NCBI GenBank assembly: GCA_024138025.1
Contig: JAMXBD010001364.1
Coordinates: 62,001 to 126,000, forward strand
Origin: Combretum micranthum
Taxonomy: Eukaryota; Streptophyta; Magnoliopsida; Myrtales; Combretaceae
Direction: 5' to 3'
DNA: 64,000 bases
Of this stretch, positions 38,125-50,900 are shown piece by piece. Below the pieces are notes generated by a model. It was not told the origin of the DNA. It worked only from the letters and a program-made list of their open reading frames with translations, and did no database searches. Position 1 is the first letter of the stretch, and each line of letters begins with the position of its first letter. A program made the position numbers and the translations under genes.

Positions 38125-38850
38125 CGAGTTAGGATTCTTGAGCGAATGGGGCAGTGTCGTCCCATTTATTTCAACTCATGGTACGATTTGGATGCCTTAT
38201 CACCCCTAAGCAACTTTTAATTCCTTCTTAGTATTGTTTGTGACTTCGATTGCTAGAGAGAAGCTAATCTTCTCTCATTTTCCAAGTTCCATTCTTTGTA
38301 CCATTTTCATGACAAGTGGGAGAAGTTGAAGGCATGGCAGATTGGTGTTCAAGAGATCGGGCTCGTGGCCACCTCATGGGACTTAACTGTAAGCTTATGG
38401 GCCTTACCGAGGTCATCTATGGGTTGAATCCACATTTTCGAGTTAGAGCTGACCAGATGATGCATCGCATTGCAACTCTTCTGAGGTTATGGAGGAAATT
38501 AAGTACCTCCAGCCCAAAGATCGAATCTCCTTCAAAGTTTCCATCTCGAAAATCACATATATGTGATGACTTTCTGGCTCGTAGACTAGATACCCTTGCG
38601 GATTTATAAATTTGTAGAGATTTATTTTGTAAGCTTTTGGTCGGGATGCCAATCAAAACTAACTTAGTCGAGATATCAGTCAAAACTATTTTAATGATCT
38701 GCTTCGAATTAATGAAATCTATGTTTTCTTTTTGCCTCAAGTTCTTTGTTGCCTTGTTATGTAGTTTGAGCTCGCGTTTGCTCTTGTAGGTAGCGATCTT
38801 AGTCCAGATTATAGACATAGCCTATTGGTGTGTTATGTTCGAGCTACTGG
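38125..38850. other. Internal region of LARD-type element with two overlapping open frames
   Basis: A + frame at 38316-38609 (97 codons) and a - frame at 38818-38417 (133 codons) overlap on opposite strands. Neither has a recognised motif. The - frame is in the element's sense orientation and is Lys/Ile-rich; it may be chance or a remnant. Confidence 0.3.
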
Positions 38851-38879
38851 GGGGTCTTTCTCTTCGAAGGGAGTTGCAT

Positions 38880-39058
38880 GGGCTCTTACTGGGATATGCC
38901 CTTAAGGAGTTACCTGAGCTCTTGGGGGAGCTACTTTTAGGTGGGAGTTACCCGAGCTCTTCGTAGGGGTTACTCTTAAGAGGAGTTACCTATGCTCTTG
39001 AGAAGAGTTACCTTTAGGAGGAAGTTGCTTGAACTCTTAATGGGGAATTAGTTTAACT
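38880..39058 (+). repeat. Minisatellite, about 38-bp unit (left part)
   Basis: The unit 'ggagttacccgagctcttcg' with a 'ttaggaggagttac'-type spacer recurs every 38 bp or so (GAGCT cores at about 38915 and 38954, then 38992). The array continues at 40370-40615 and is split by the TRIM at 39059-40365. Confidence 0.75.
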
Positions 39059-39456
39059 TGTTGTCACAGGATGGGAGTTTGACTCTTCAAAGAGTTCCCT
39101 TATGGTGCTTGATCATCCCTCATATCATCGTTTATTGCTAATCTAGATGGTGAGCTAACCTTATCTTCCCTGATTTCCAAGGTTTGTTTTGAGCCTCACA
39201 TTTTCATAAAAAGTGCCTTCTAGACTTAATCATAGTCCTCCATATATTTGGTAGGCTTAACTATTCCAATTGGTTTCGCCCTGCTTTAGCCTCATCAGGA
39301 GAGTCACATCAGCTCTTCACCAGTTTGTTTACGGGAGGCTAGACCCACTTTTAGAGTTAACCTACACCATAAACAAATCCTCTGCTGATGTCACTCATAA
39401 TACTATATGTCAAAGCTAAACAATCACATAAGATCTTCAACCCTCGGGCCGTAACA
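39059..39456 (-). repeat. TRIM LTR (3')
   Basis: Pairs with 39972-40365; shares 'tcttccctgatttccaaggt' and 'catatatttggtaggcttaa'-type text. Confidence 0.78.
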
Positions 39457-39971
39457 TTCGCCCGTACTTAAATTCATGACATCCTTGTCATGAGATAAAT
39501 CTGCTACTACTAGTACCCACTCTTAAGCTCTTTACCCTTTCTCCACACCTGTTATCAACACACCTAGGAATTTGGACTTCCCACAGGCTTTCTCTCACCC
39601 TCACCCCTTTCTCCATCCTCCAAGACCTCCTCCTATTGAGTTGCCCAATGATAAGGTTTGAGCATAAATTCTTGCTTCAACCCAAAGTCGGGATACAATT
39701 ATCCTCTAGCAACGATGTCTTCCCTCTAGTGGCTACTCCACTTAAGCTTCATCAATACTAGACGAATTGACAACAAGATTATAGCAAAATCTTATCCCCA
39801 TGACTTGTGACACAATTGCCCTCTAGCAACAATGTCCTCCCTTTGGTGGTTGCTCCTTGTGAGCTTTACCTACATGAACCGCATCTACAATAAGAATTAC
39901 CAACTTGTTAAGTACTCTCGGTAGTATTTAAGCGATTTGATGGAGCTGTGAACTTTAGTTCTGATACTAAT

Positions 39972-40365
39972 TGTTAAGAACAGTAGTTTCACTCTTCATA
40001 GAGTTTTCATGTAGTGCTTGACCATTCATTATATCATTATTTATTGACAATTTGAATGGCGAGACAATCTTATCTTCTCTGATTTCCTAGATTTGTTCCA
40101 AGCTCCACCTTCTTGTAAGGAGTGCCTTTTAGGCTTTGTCATAGTTCCTCCATATATTTGGGAGGCTTAATTGTTTTAACTGGTTTTGGCCTACCTTGGC
40201 CTCATTAGGTGAGTAGCATTAGCTCCTAACTAGTTTGTTTACGGGAGGCTAGATCCACCTCCAAAGTCAACCCATACCACGAACAAACCGTTTACTGATG
40301 CCGCTCACAACACTGTATGCCTAAGTTAAACACTCCTATAAGACCCTAATCTCTCGGCCATGACA
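39972..40365 (-). repeat. TRIM LTR (5')
   Basis: Pairs with 39059-39456 and adjoins the PBS-like ATTAGTATCAGAAC. Confidence 0.78.
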
Positions 40366-40369
40366 CTCT

Positions 40370-40615
40370 TCATAGGAAGTTACCCTTAGGAGAGAGTTAT
40401 CCTTGAGGCAAAGTTATTTCGAGTTCTTTATGGGAGTTACCTTTAGGAGAGAGTTGCTCAATCTTTTGGAGGGAGTTACCCTTGAGAGGGAGTTACCCGA
40501 GCTCTTCATAAGAGTTATCCTTAGGATGGAGTTACCTAAGCTCTTCATGGGGTTATCTTTAGGAGGAAGTTACCCGAGCTCTTCATGAGAGTTATCTTTA
40601 GGAGGAAGTTCCCAT
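40370..40615 (+). repeat. Minisatellite, about 38-bp unit (right part)
   Basis: More units of 'gagttacccgagctcttcat' with 'aggaggaagttac' spacers, directly next to the PBS side of the LARD-type element's 5' LTR. The open frame 40403-40588 (repeated E-L-P-E/K-L-F) is a by-product of the repeat. Confidence 0.8.
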
Positions 40616-40630
40616 AGATGGCGTCGCCAT
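40605..40630 (-). other. PBS/leader-like site of the LARD-type element
   Basis: The - strand reads TGGCGACGCCATCTATGGGAAC just inside the 5' LTR, a decayed form of the TGGCGCCGTCTATGGGAA motif common in Tat-type gypsy elements. Confidence 0.6.
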
Positions 40631-40631
40631 G

Positions 40632-41220
40632 TGTTGCATGAGTAGATTCTGCTGGTAGAGATTGACTCCCTATAAATATAGAAAAAACAGTTAGAGATGC
40701 ACCGAGGGTAGCCTAGCGTGACTATTTCGATACTTAAGTTAATCCATGGTTTTTTTTTTCAAAAGATTTATCAAAAGGATATTCACTTAGGTAAAAAATG
40801 TCTCTCTCTTCCCTTATGGAGGGAAAATGTTATTTATAGTTCATGGCCATACTAGAGTGGAGTCTACCAAATTTTTCTATTAAGGAGAATCTTCATGTGG
40901 TAGCTAACCTAGCACCCGAGATAAAAAAGGGTGCCTGGGGTAAAAAAGTTGCTGCATCATTGAGTGTGGTCGAGCTGACGATGTCCCCTTTGGGCCTAGG
41001 GCAGGGTTGAGGTAGAGATCCCGTGGTCTCTACCTTGAGGTCGAGCTCGTGAGCTTTTTAAGATGTCGAAGTAGCCATGAGCTCAACACTCTTCAGGTTG
41101 ATTGTGGGCTCTTTTTAGGCCAGTAGGATTGGTGACCTTTTGGCCCTTCTTAGGCTTTTTGATCTGTGTAAGAGTGGGAAGTGGGTTGAGTGGGCTATGG
41201 CGTACATTCCGATGTGAACA
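40632..41220 (-). repeat. 5' LTR of the LARD-type element
   Basis: Direct repeat partner of 31130-31701; on the - strand it begins TGTTCACATCGGAATG and ends CATGCAACA. Confidence 0.8.
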
Positions 41221-41638
41221 CACAATACTCATTAAGTTATTTTTTATTATCACTCACTTCTTTTCCTTTTCCATGATTGAATTTCTTTTTTAATGCTACT
41301 TCCTTTTTTCCCCTAGCTTCCTAGTTTTTTCCTTTTTTATTTTTTCAAATTTCGTTTATTTTTTGTTGGTTCAGTCAATTGATTAATATATCTCTATGCG
41401 AGTTTTCTTAAAATTATCGCTACATCGGCGCATTTTCACTTGCACATCCAATCCAACTAAGCCACAATGATCTGTTACATTTTGGATAACTCGATTTTTA
41501 AAGTTTAGGACAACGTTGGGTTGAGTCCTCCAACTTAACGTTTTGCTTCTTATCCGTAGGAGCATTCCTGTTTCACCTCGGACCCCAAAACCCAAACCCC
41601 CCAAAACCCCAAACCCCTAAGTCCATAGCAACAAGAAA
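41221..41638 (+). promoter_or_regulatory. Upstream region and probable 5' UTR of the host gene
   Basis: The 418 bp between the LARD-type element and the start codon is all the non-transposon upstream DNA this gene has. It contains T-rich stretches, a possible TATA-like 'attaatatatctc' at about 41382 and a C/A-rich leader (41580-41625, runs of AAACCCC) just before the ATG. The transcription start cannot be fixed from sequence alone. Confidence 0.4.
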
Positions 41639-41962
41639 ATGCTGTCCCAGACCACGCTCCTACACGAGCTCAACATCCCCATCACTCCCTCCACGATCCA
41701 CTCCACCAACCCAGTTCTTCCCTCTCTTCCTCACCATCTCCACAAACCCACCACCAGAAAGGTCACTCGCCCCTTAACATTAACGTACCGTGCCTCTACT
41801 ACTTCCTATGAAGTAGGAGGAGGATACTCAGACGAGGAACTGTTTGGACGCAGCAGGATTGAGGATAATGATAAAGACCAGAAATGGGACAAGGCCCACT
41901 ACGAGGCTTTGCTTAAAGGAGGTGAACAAGTTACTTCTGTATTGGAAGAGATGATTACCCTT
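41639..41962 (+). CDS. Host gene exon 1 (transit peptide and acidic linker)
   Basis: 108 codons from the ATG at 41639. The first about 52 residues are rich in Ser, Thr, Pro and His with few acidic residues, as in chloroplast transit peptides; an acidic stretch (D-E-E-L-F-G, E-D-N-D-K-D) follows. This is the only upstream ATG in frame with the conserved part. Donor GTGAGT at 41963. Confidence 0.85.
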
Positions 41963-44900
41963 GTGAGTTCTTTTATACACACACACACATATATATACAT
42001 ATATAATTCTTTGTATGAAAAAGATGTGTTCTTTCGTCATGTTTTGGCTGTTCCTGCTCCGATTATCGTCGGATATTGACTTTGTAAAGCTGGTAGTGTC
42101 TGTTTTGCGTATTTTTCTTTTTCTTTTGTATAATTTTTCTCCCCCCCTTTGAACCAGTTGATTGAGGTGAGTAGTGTTCATGCCACTTGGTTGTAAGGCT
42201 TGATGATTTGCGGATTCTTAAAGTTTTATGTTTGTTATATTTTATTGTAGTAATATTGATAGTTGTAGGTACTGGCAGCTTTTAGTGGCAAGTGATAAGA
42301 AGAGTAGAAAGCTTTTTATTATAAGTTTTGGGAGGGAAACTGAACCTAGTCCATCCTTTTGGATTATGGTATTCATACCGTTCAGCTACAAGGCCTTCTT
42401 TTGACATTTAGTTGCTTATTTACCATATGTAGTAAGTTTGGTCACTGCTGTTGTCTCACATACCAAATGAGGCTAAAAGTTTTAAATATGTGGTCAAGTG
42501 AAGTTTTGATTGTAACAAACCTTGGAAAAAAGTAAGGTAAACTTACACTGGTTTTCCAAAAAAAAAAAAAACAATTGTACCCTTACATTACTTAGTAGTT
42601 CAGGTTGAGTGTTATATCTAACGATTTTGTTAATCTGTGTGTCCTGTGTAAAGTTTTGAATTTGTCTGTTCCTATTGTTATTTGTCATGCTTTGATTGTC
42701 GCCAAGTTTTTACTGTGCCAAACTGTGTCACTGTCTCTGTCCCACTAACCACATGCTCATTTGTGACACAGAGACCTTCTGCTTTAATGCTCATACATGA
42801 TAACATGTGATTGAAACAAACACATCATGCAGGGGCAGAAACTTTATTCCTTTGGCTGTTGCCCTGTTGTTGTTTTTGTCAATTTCAAAACATTCATTTA
42901 GAGAAGTTTGGTTTTTTGAGTGTTATGTAATTAATCTCTTTTGTAGTTTTAAGTCAAAAATAACAAACAATTGTTCTTGGAATGGTGCTATATTTGTATT
43001 TGCAATATGTTTGAAATTGTTCATGCGTGATTATAATCATGCTCTTGCTCCCCCCACTATAAATGTAGGTAAGAGTCATTTATATATTAGCTCTTTTGAA
43101 ATGTCTATCTTGCAATCAGAAATCCTTTGACCATAATATGTGCTAGAAGTATGTGTAATTTGGGTATCTCAGCCTGTTTATTCATCTATTCAATTTGAGT
43201 TGCTTGGCATATTAAATCTTAAAGAGGGAATACATTGATCATGTGCTGTGTGGCTATATATGTGGATGCCCAGATGATCTTGAGATTATATTTTGAGTCA
43301 AACAAGGCTAATGTGTGGTGTTTTAACTGGTGCTTATGACTTTTTAATGTAGTTGGAAGGTATGAAAATGGATGAAGCATCTGAGAAGGTAGCAGTTGAA
43401 TTGGCTGCACAAGGAGTTATTGGGAAAAGAGTTGATGAAATGGAGAGAGGATTCATGATGGCTTTGGATTACATGATTCAAGTTGCTGAGAAGGATCAAG
43501 ATGATGAGGTAATTCTCAGCATGAACTTGCTGGGGAATAAGTTTCACCATTTTTGAAAATGGGTTTATATATCAAAAAATTACTTGGATGTTCTTTCAGA
43601 CAGGGATCAATAAAAATAAAAGTAACTTAGGCTTTCTTTTCTTGGATTTACTTTTTAAACCATACTTAATTTGAAAAATGATGCAGTAAGCTTTGATCAA
43701 AACTGTCGAAGCTCATCCGGCCATGTAAATGGGATGTTACAAAGCATTTTCAGATTTTGAGCCTCTCAATATTTTGTGAAGTTGCTTCAGCCATGAAATA
43801 GGAGCATCAACTTATTGTTAAGCCATTTGATCTTTTTATAAGCTCTGCAATACTTCTTCTGATTCAAGCAAGTAATCTGACTGATATTAAAGTGTTCCTG
43901 TTCAGCGCAAGCTACTGCTGGAGGTGATCAAGGAAACAGTGTTATCCCATCTCACAAACAAATGCGCCCCACATGTAAGGATATATCTAAAAATGCAAAT
44001 AGACCATTCTAATTCTACTTCCCTTATAAATTATTAAAGTGGGTCATGTGATTCATTGGGATCTAAAGCTATTCTAAAATGAAGTGGATGGCTAATGCAT
44101 TAGTTATTTTATTCTAGGTTCAAGTAATTGGCTTGCTTTGTAGAACTCCAGATAAAGAAAGCAGAATGGAACTTTTGAGAAGGGTTGCTGCAGGAGGTGG
44201 TGTGTTCAAAAATGACGATAAACTAAACTGCATATACCTGGAGCCAATCTACTTGATATAGCAAATCAGGCTGATGATTTACTGGAGGTAAGACGTAGAA
44301 AAGGCGATTATTTAATACAACAGCTCTGTAAGGCACCATGAGTTCCTTTAACACATGCATTTATTCGGAAACTTCCTCCAGTCGTCTGAAGTGGTTCATG
44401 GAGTGATCTAATATCATGTTTCATGTGTTATAATTATTTTGTGACTCACAAACATCACAGGTTGCTAAATACAGTAATTTTTGCGTGATTGCTGATTAGC
44501 AAATACAGAAGTGTCTAGCAGTTGTCATTGGTTATAGCTTCCAAGTTAAGATTGAATTAAAAGATTTTACTGTCCTTCGAAGTGGTTATTAGTGTACATA
44601 TTGAACTACACTTGAAAAACCTAAAGTTGAATGACTTTGAGCCGAGCAGTGTAATGCAACTAATAAATACTCTTATACCAAAAAATAAATATTCGTTGTG
44701 ATGCTTAAATTTCTTTCCTCAATTTTTTCCTCTTTTTTTCTGCCTTTTGCTTTCTATGTCCTGTGTGAAAAATAGTGCTCTACAGAACCTCAAAAGTTGG
44801 TCTCACTCGTTGCCCATCATTCATCTTGTCATGTTTTACATCATGGATTCATGAACTTTATGCACATACTATGTTTCATCAATATCATAGCTTAAAATCA

Positions 44901-47900
44901 ATCATGAAGTTGGAAAATAGACTTTTTCCAATCATAGCTGACTTTATGCACAGCCATTTGGATGGTGTTTGCTAATTGATCAAGTGCAATGGAAAATCAA
45001 ACTTCAATAAGAACTACTTTGCCTCTTTTGTTTGGAAATAAAAAAAAAAAAAAGGGGAAAAACCTGTATATGTTCTTTCCTCCTGAAAAAAAAGGGTTGG
45101 TGCATTTGAGGATTCAATATAAGTAAAAACATTGTCTGAAATATATGCATCTGAAGAATTTATCTACTGTAGCAACTAATTAGAATGACCAAAGCAGCCC
45201 AGATGCAGACATTTGCCAATAGCAGACTGACAAATTGACCGCTCAATGTTAGGAGTATGGAGGGAACATCAGCACCTCATGATCCAGCCACAAAGCAAGA
45301 ACTAAAGATTTGCCCTGGTTTTGGGCATTGAAGCAAAATATCTTTGTTGTGAGGTCCCATTTTTCCCTGCCACCCAACCCTATACCACTTTTCCACTTAA
45401 GATCAGTAAGGTAGGATGCAATGGTGAGGTCCTCTTTGATGCTTTGCTATTTCTTCTATAGTTATTAGGTCTTTTTCTTCTTTGAATCATCTCTCGCTGG
45501 GTCTATTAAGAAAGCCTCAAGGAAGAGCAAGATAATTTATGCCAATTTTTTTCAGTTCAAAATGACCCCAAACATCTATCCTTTTCTTGTAGTTGGACTC
45601 AAAATGTCTGGTCTAGCATCTTAGGATTTCACATGCACATGGTCACTTCAAATCGTTGAAGATAGGTGCTAAGTCTGAAAGAGATTTTAACATCTGGGGT
45701 ATCAAAGTTGATTGCATACTTTTGATGGTTTATGGCATATCTAGAGACATCATAACTGTGTCCTCATCATAAACAACCAAATCCTTAGAAGGTAGTGGAA
45801 GCATCAATTGCAATTATAATGAAGGGGATCAATAGAGGAAGCAAGTGCACCTCCGCTTAGGAAATTTGCTGCAGATTCAATGAATTCATTGTCAAATCAA
45901 GTCCTTGTCCGCTGGATCATAAACAAGAACAAGATTAGTTGTGATGGAGTGAAGGGCCCAGGTTCTAAGTAGTATGGTTTGGGAATCATGGCAAGAAATC
46001 ACATTGGAGAGAGATGCAATAAAGGACTTATGAGTGGACAAACCTTGACTACTAGAAAGGGGTTGCAGAATGAATTGCAAAACTATAAAACTTGTTTTTT
46101 TGGGATAAATATAACATCTATTAATTTTGTAACATCTAATTTTGTCTTTCATGATTACAATCTGTCAACTATTTAGTAAACATAGAATTCCAAACATTTG
46201 TCTACATAAAGACATATCCCTAAAAAAATGTGCAGATTTTTGACTCTGGTAGTTAAATTGCTTTTGTCCTTCATTAGTTCCGGCAGCAAATAGAAGGATC
46301 ATTTGGTACAGAACACGTGTCAAGATTGAAACAGCCTGCAGAATTGGAATTTGCAATTGGAAAGCTTTGGTTGGCTTAATAAAAATCTATTTAGTGAGGG
46401 GTATCGTCAAGTACTAAATCCTAAAGCTTGGATAGCTCTCGCTTGAATGGGACAAAGTTTTCCTGTTTTCATTCGATAGTATGGCCTCCCATGGCTCTTC
46501 GTGTCTTGTATTCCTTTCACATGAACCCAATCTATTTGGGTGTCTTGTGGTGCCTAAGTAGTAGTTGCAGTATTGATTAATAGGCGAGGGCGGTTTGAAT
46601 ATTTGCACTATATGCAGTGTGACGTGTTCATTGACGGACTTGGATGCATGATAAAGGCATCTACTTGAAGACACTTTCCTAAGAAACCCGATGTCTAAGT
46701 TTTTTGAAAATCTCTTTAATTTGAATGCATTTGTGTATCATGCATATCATCATTAAAGTTTTAAAACATTGAAATTTGAATAAAAATATAAAAATTTCAA
46801 CTGTTCTCTAAAGATGCAGGTAAGATAAAAAGCATGTGAGAAGATATTTAAAGTGTGAATATTAGTCAAAACATCAAATATTCTTTTGTTATTGTTTATT
46901 AATGTAAAATCCAACCATATAAAATTAGTTTATATATTTAGATTAGTTTGAACATTGGAGATGTTAAATCTATTTTCTTCCTAATTAAAGTAATTTTTTA
47001 TTTAAGTAAATTAAAATCTCATTTTACATATTTATTAGAAGTTTCAAACTAGGCTTTACATATATATATATTTATTTCCCTTTTCAATCCCTTCTAGGAG
47101 AATGATTTCAATGGTATCATCACGCTATATAGAATGATTAATAGCATATAATTATTGCTAAAATTTCTCTATATGAATATTTTTCATAAAAATTATACAT
47201 CGTTCTCATCGTTTGTTCAAAACATATGGTATTTGCTCGCTACTCACCTAGACATGTGGCATATTAGTACTGTTAAACTGAACAAATATAGGAGAAAGCT
47301 TATGTTTTATTGATTCCAAATGAATGAAATACAAAGTGGAGCAAAGGAATGTATATTTACAAAGGGTTTGAGCCTTCACTCCATAATAAAGAAAAATGAC
47401 TAAAACAACCTTTACACACAATAGACTTAAATAATAAAATATTCACAGTAATACGCTCCCTCAATTTCATGGTGCTAATGTCAATGTGAGATTGTTATGG
47501 TGATTAATGAAAGTTGATGTAAAGAGATTCTTCATGAGGATGTTTGTGCATTGATGACGAGTCGGAATATATTTGACTAGGGCTTAACTTGTGACTACTT
47601 GTTTACAAAATGATATTTAATGTTGATGTGTTCTATATGGTTATGATGGATAGGCTTTCTAGTCATGTAAATAGCTCTAAGATTGTCACAGCATAGAATG
47701 ATTGGGTGCTGGATAGAGGTTTGCAGTTAACGTATGAGATGACAACTCCAAGTGGATTCTGCAACCGCATAAGCAAGGGCTTTGTATTTTGCTTCAGTGG
47801 AGCATTTGGAGATGGTCGGTTGTTTTTTCAGAACACAAAGAGATTAGATTACGTTGAAGAAATATAACATACCTTGTGGTAGATCTGCGTTAACATCAAC

Positions 47901-50900
47901 ATAGGTAGTAAAGGATGTGCAAGATATGTGTATAGTAGGTAGACCTGGTGCCACCGAGATATCTAAGAACTTGCTTGGTTGACTGCAAGCGGTTAGTATT
48001 GGGTTGATGCATATATTAACTGAATTGTCTAACTGCAAAATTGATATTTAGTTTAGTAATAGTAAGATACCGGAGTGCTATGACTTCTCGATAAGAGGTG
48101 GGATTGGGTAGTAATAAAAACCTATAGGCACTAAGATGACTTTGTGAGAGATTGATGTTTGAATTGGTTTGTTGAGGTGCATGTTGTGTCGTTTGGGGTA
48201 GTCATGAGTGAAGTGAGATTGACTTAAACCGTAAATCTTGAGGTGTGTGGCTAGCCTTGACACTCAAGAAAAAGTGAAGATCCTAAAGATCTTTCATTAC
48301 AAATTGTCAACAGAGAATGGATATGTGATGTGCTATGAGATGAGGGTTATTTACACTAAGAGTGATGTCATCAACATAGATGAGGGGGACAAGTGTGTCT
48401 AACCCTTGAAAGAATGTGACTATGGACGTGTTAGCTTTACTTTGACTAAATCTGATGTGAGAAAGAAAGGTACTAAACTAATGGAACTAGGCATGAGGAG
48501 CCTGTTTGTGACCATATGGTAGGGATAATGTGGATGAACAAACCCGGAGGTGTCATGAACTATCTCATTTACGTGATCATGTAGAAAGGCATTTTTGATA
48601 TTAAGTTCACGAATGGTCCATTAAAAAGAAACCATATAAGAGATTGCAATGCGTATGGTGGTGGGTTTGATTCCATCATAGTCAATACCTTTCTATTGAG
48701 TAAAGCCTTAGGCAACCAAATAAGCTTTATAACACTTAACCTAACTGTCAGCATTGTTTTTATTGTTGAATTTTCATGTGTTACCGACAATCTTTTGGTT
48801 AGCTTGAGGTGGGACAAGAATCTAAGTTTGGTTTTGAAGGAGGGATTTGAATTCTTCTCTCATAGCAGCAGCCTAAGTGGGATATCGAAGGGGTTTGGGA
48901 TAGTGACAAGGCTTGAGTGAGGTTTTGTGTATGTGGAGATTAAGGATAGCTTTTGGTTTTGTGATGTCAGTTCGCAAGCGAGTACGCATGGAGCGAGTGG
49001 GTTTAGAAGAAGAAGTTGATGTGTAGGTGGATGTTGTGGTGAGAGATGGTGAAGAGGGTTAGATGAGGCAGTAGAAGAAGAACAAGCCATGGTAGATGGT
49101 ATGAAGGTGGTCCTAAAATGAGTGTATTTGTGTGCATGTGTGATTGGTGGGGGGGTTCATGATGATTGGTAGAAGTCGTAGGGGTGGGATTAGAGGTGGA
49201 GGTAGAGTCAAGGGTAGGGGCAGAGATAGGGATAGGGTCGGGTATAATGATTTTGTCAAGATCCAATATGTATATAATTAAAACTTTATATGTCAAGTCC
49301 TCAACCGCGTATGATATACGGAGATATTATATGTAAGATTGTCTGAAAAAAGAGTTTATGGAAATTGCTTGCTTAACCTGTTAAAATACAAAACTTTACA
49401 AAATCTACTCAATTAAGAGTAAATAACTTTATATAAACACATATGATGGTACCAACATACATGGTACTTCAAAAGTTATAAAACTAAACTTGTAATATAC
49501 ATGCTAGAAAACTTAGGTGCTTAATATTATATTGGACAAAAACAAGGTTTCACTTTTTCTCTTTTCCTAGGAAACAAAATGGAATGGTTCAGCATCCTAA
49601 TCGTCCCACTCATTTAGGAATGCTTCCTAATTAGTACCATATCCCATGTCATCATAGTATTCATCACCATTGATACCTGTAGAGGAAAAAGTGAGCCAGG
49701 AGCCCAGTACAGAGTAATACAAACAAATACATAGTGACACACTCTCCTATACTAATGCAATGCAAGAGACAATAACATTATTTATCTTTATTTAAGTAAA
49801 ACATTTTAAACACTGGAGTATTCAAATTCTGATTTCAATCCTTGGGAATTTGGGATTTTGGGGTCTTGTTGCTCAAGGGGTTGATATAAGCAGTTCGAAA
49901 ACTTATATCTCCTACATAATTTTACAATTAATAATTTCATCTAGGATTCACAGCTGTTACTCAATTTTACTTAACTTAATCTATAATATTTGATAGTTCG
50001 GTCGTTCCCATAAACGTGAACTAAATCATATTATTTCTTTTAAGAGTAAGCAAATGTTACACCGATACTGTTTTTTCTATCGATTACCTGCTGAGCCACT
50101 TATGAAAGTCATTGCATCATGACAGGGGTGACCTAAGTGTCTAATCTACCATGTTAACCTCGTTAACAAGGTTGCTACTCCTCGAACCGGCTTCAACGGC
50201 TCATGTACAAACAATTTACACAAATTTTTAAGTTAATCTTTAGTTAAATTTGATTTGATAATGTCTAACCTAGCACTCAACGAACAAGTTACTGCGTACC
50301 TGAATAATTTGATTTATCAAATAAAAGCCTGTATTCAAACCCAACTGAGTATGGGATTTGGTCAAAGAAAATCATTTCAATATTAATAATTTATCATGTC
50401 ATCAAATCAAATTATCATAACTTAACTATAACAATTTAAATCATGAAATCAACAATCAAATTTATATAAATTAATTTAGTAGGTTTAATTTAGGTTATAT
50501 CATTATTTCCTCCCTTAAAGAAATTTCGTCCTCGAAACTTATTTTACCTTATTGATAAAATAATTTGGGTACTGTTGTCTTAGGACACTTTCAACTTCCC
50601 AAGTAGCCTCACGCTCTGCTTGTTACTCCATTGAACTTGACCATGGGTATCACTTTAATTCTTAAAATCTTGTCCATTCTTCCTAAAATTTTGACAGGTT
50701 TCTCAATTGTGGTGAGATCTAGTTGGATTTCTGGCTGATTTGTATTAATGATAGCATCTATGTCAGATATACATTTCTTCAATTAAGACACGTGAAAGAC
50801 ATTATGCACGCCTGCTAAACTCAGAGGCAATGCTAGTTTATATATGCTGATGGCCCAATTCTTTGAAGTATTTCATATGGACCAATGTATCTTGGATTTA

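Larger units (their letters stand above)
39059..40365 (-). mobile_element. TRIM-like miniature LTR retrotransposon
   Basis: Two direct repeats of about 395 bp, 39059-39456 and 39972-40365, flank only about 515 bp of non-coding DNA. On the - strand the LTR begins TGTTACGGCC/TGTCATGGCC and ends in ..AACA. The inside edge of the 5' LTR is followed by ATTAGTATCAGAAC, a tRNA-Met-type PBS (39971-39958). The other inside edge carries the purine-rich 'acgggcgaa' before TGTTA. It sits within the minisatellite of the larger element. Confidence 0.8.
31130..41220 (-). mobile_element. Large non-autonomous Ty3/gypsy (Tat-like, LARD-type) element
   Basis: Direct repeats 31130-31701 and 40632-41220 form the LTRs. 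On the - strand the 5' LTR (40632-41220) is followed by a TGGCG..CGCCATCTATGGGAAC site (40630-40605), like the PBS/leader of Tat elements. The 3' LTR (31130-31701) is preceded by the purine tract AGAGTAGGGGATAAG (31716-31702). I see no gag-pol. The internal region holds minisatellites and, near the 3' LTR, an ORF on the opposite strand. A solo LTR and a TRIM have inserted into it. The flanking 5-mers (CTCGA/CACAA) match poorly, so the target duplication is decayed or the ends are off. Confidence 0.7.

Noticed and set aside
38417..38818. 133-codon - strand frame
   Set aside because: No recognisable motif and it overlaps another frame on the opposite strand inside a decayed element; kept only as a note.
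40403..40588. 61-codon frame with E-L-P-E-L-F repeats
   Set aside because: By-product of the 38-bp minisatellite of the LARD-type element.
41580..41626. Telomere-repeat-like C/A-rich run before the host gene
   Set aside because: The units AAACCCC vary in length and are not the plant telomere repeat CCCTAAA; more likely a C-rich 5' UTR.
41828..42181. 117-codon - strand frame over exon 1
   Set aside because: It is the antisense shadow of exon 1 and intron 1.
42807..43130. 107-codon + strand frame in intron 1
   Set aside because: Located wholly between exons 1 and 2 of the host gene, with no similarity and biased hydrophobic text; a chance frame in an intron.
44210..44235. A tiny intron or alternative splice site explaining the exon-4 frame change
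   Set aside because: There is no GT..AG pair that would remove five bases, and both flanking reading frames are conserved right up to the repeat.
49003..49296. Pro/Ser/Thr-rich - strand frame (97 codons)
   Set aside because: Not a separate secreted or cell-wall protein; it is the hinge before RT in the copia relic.
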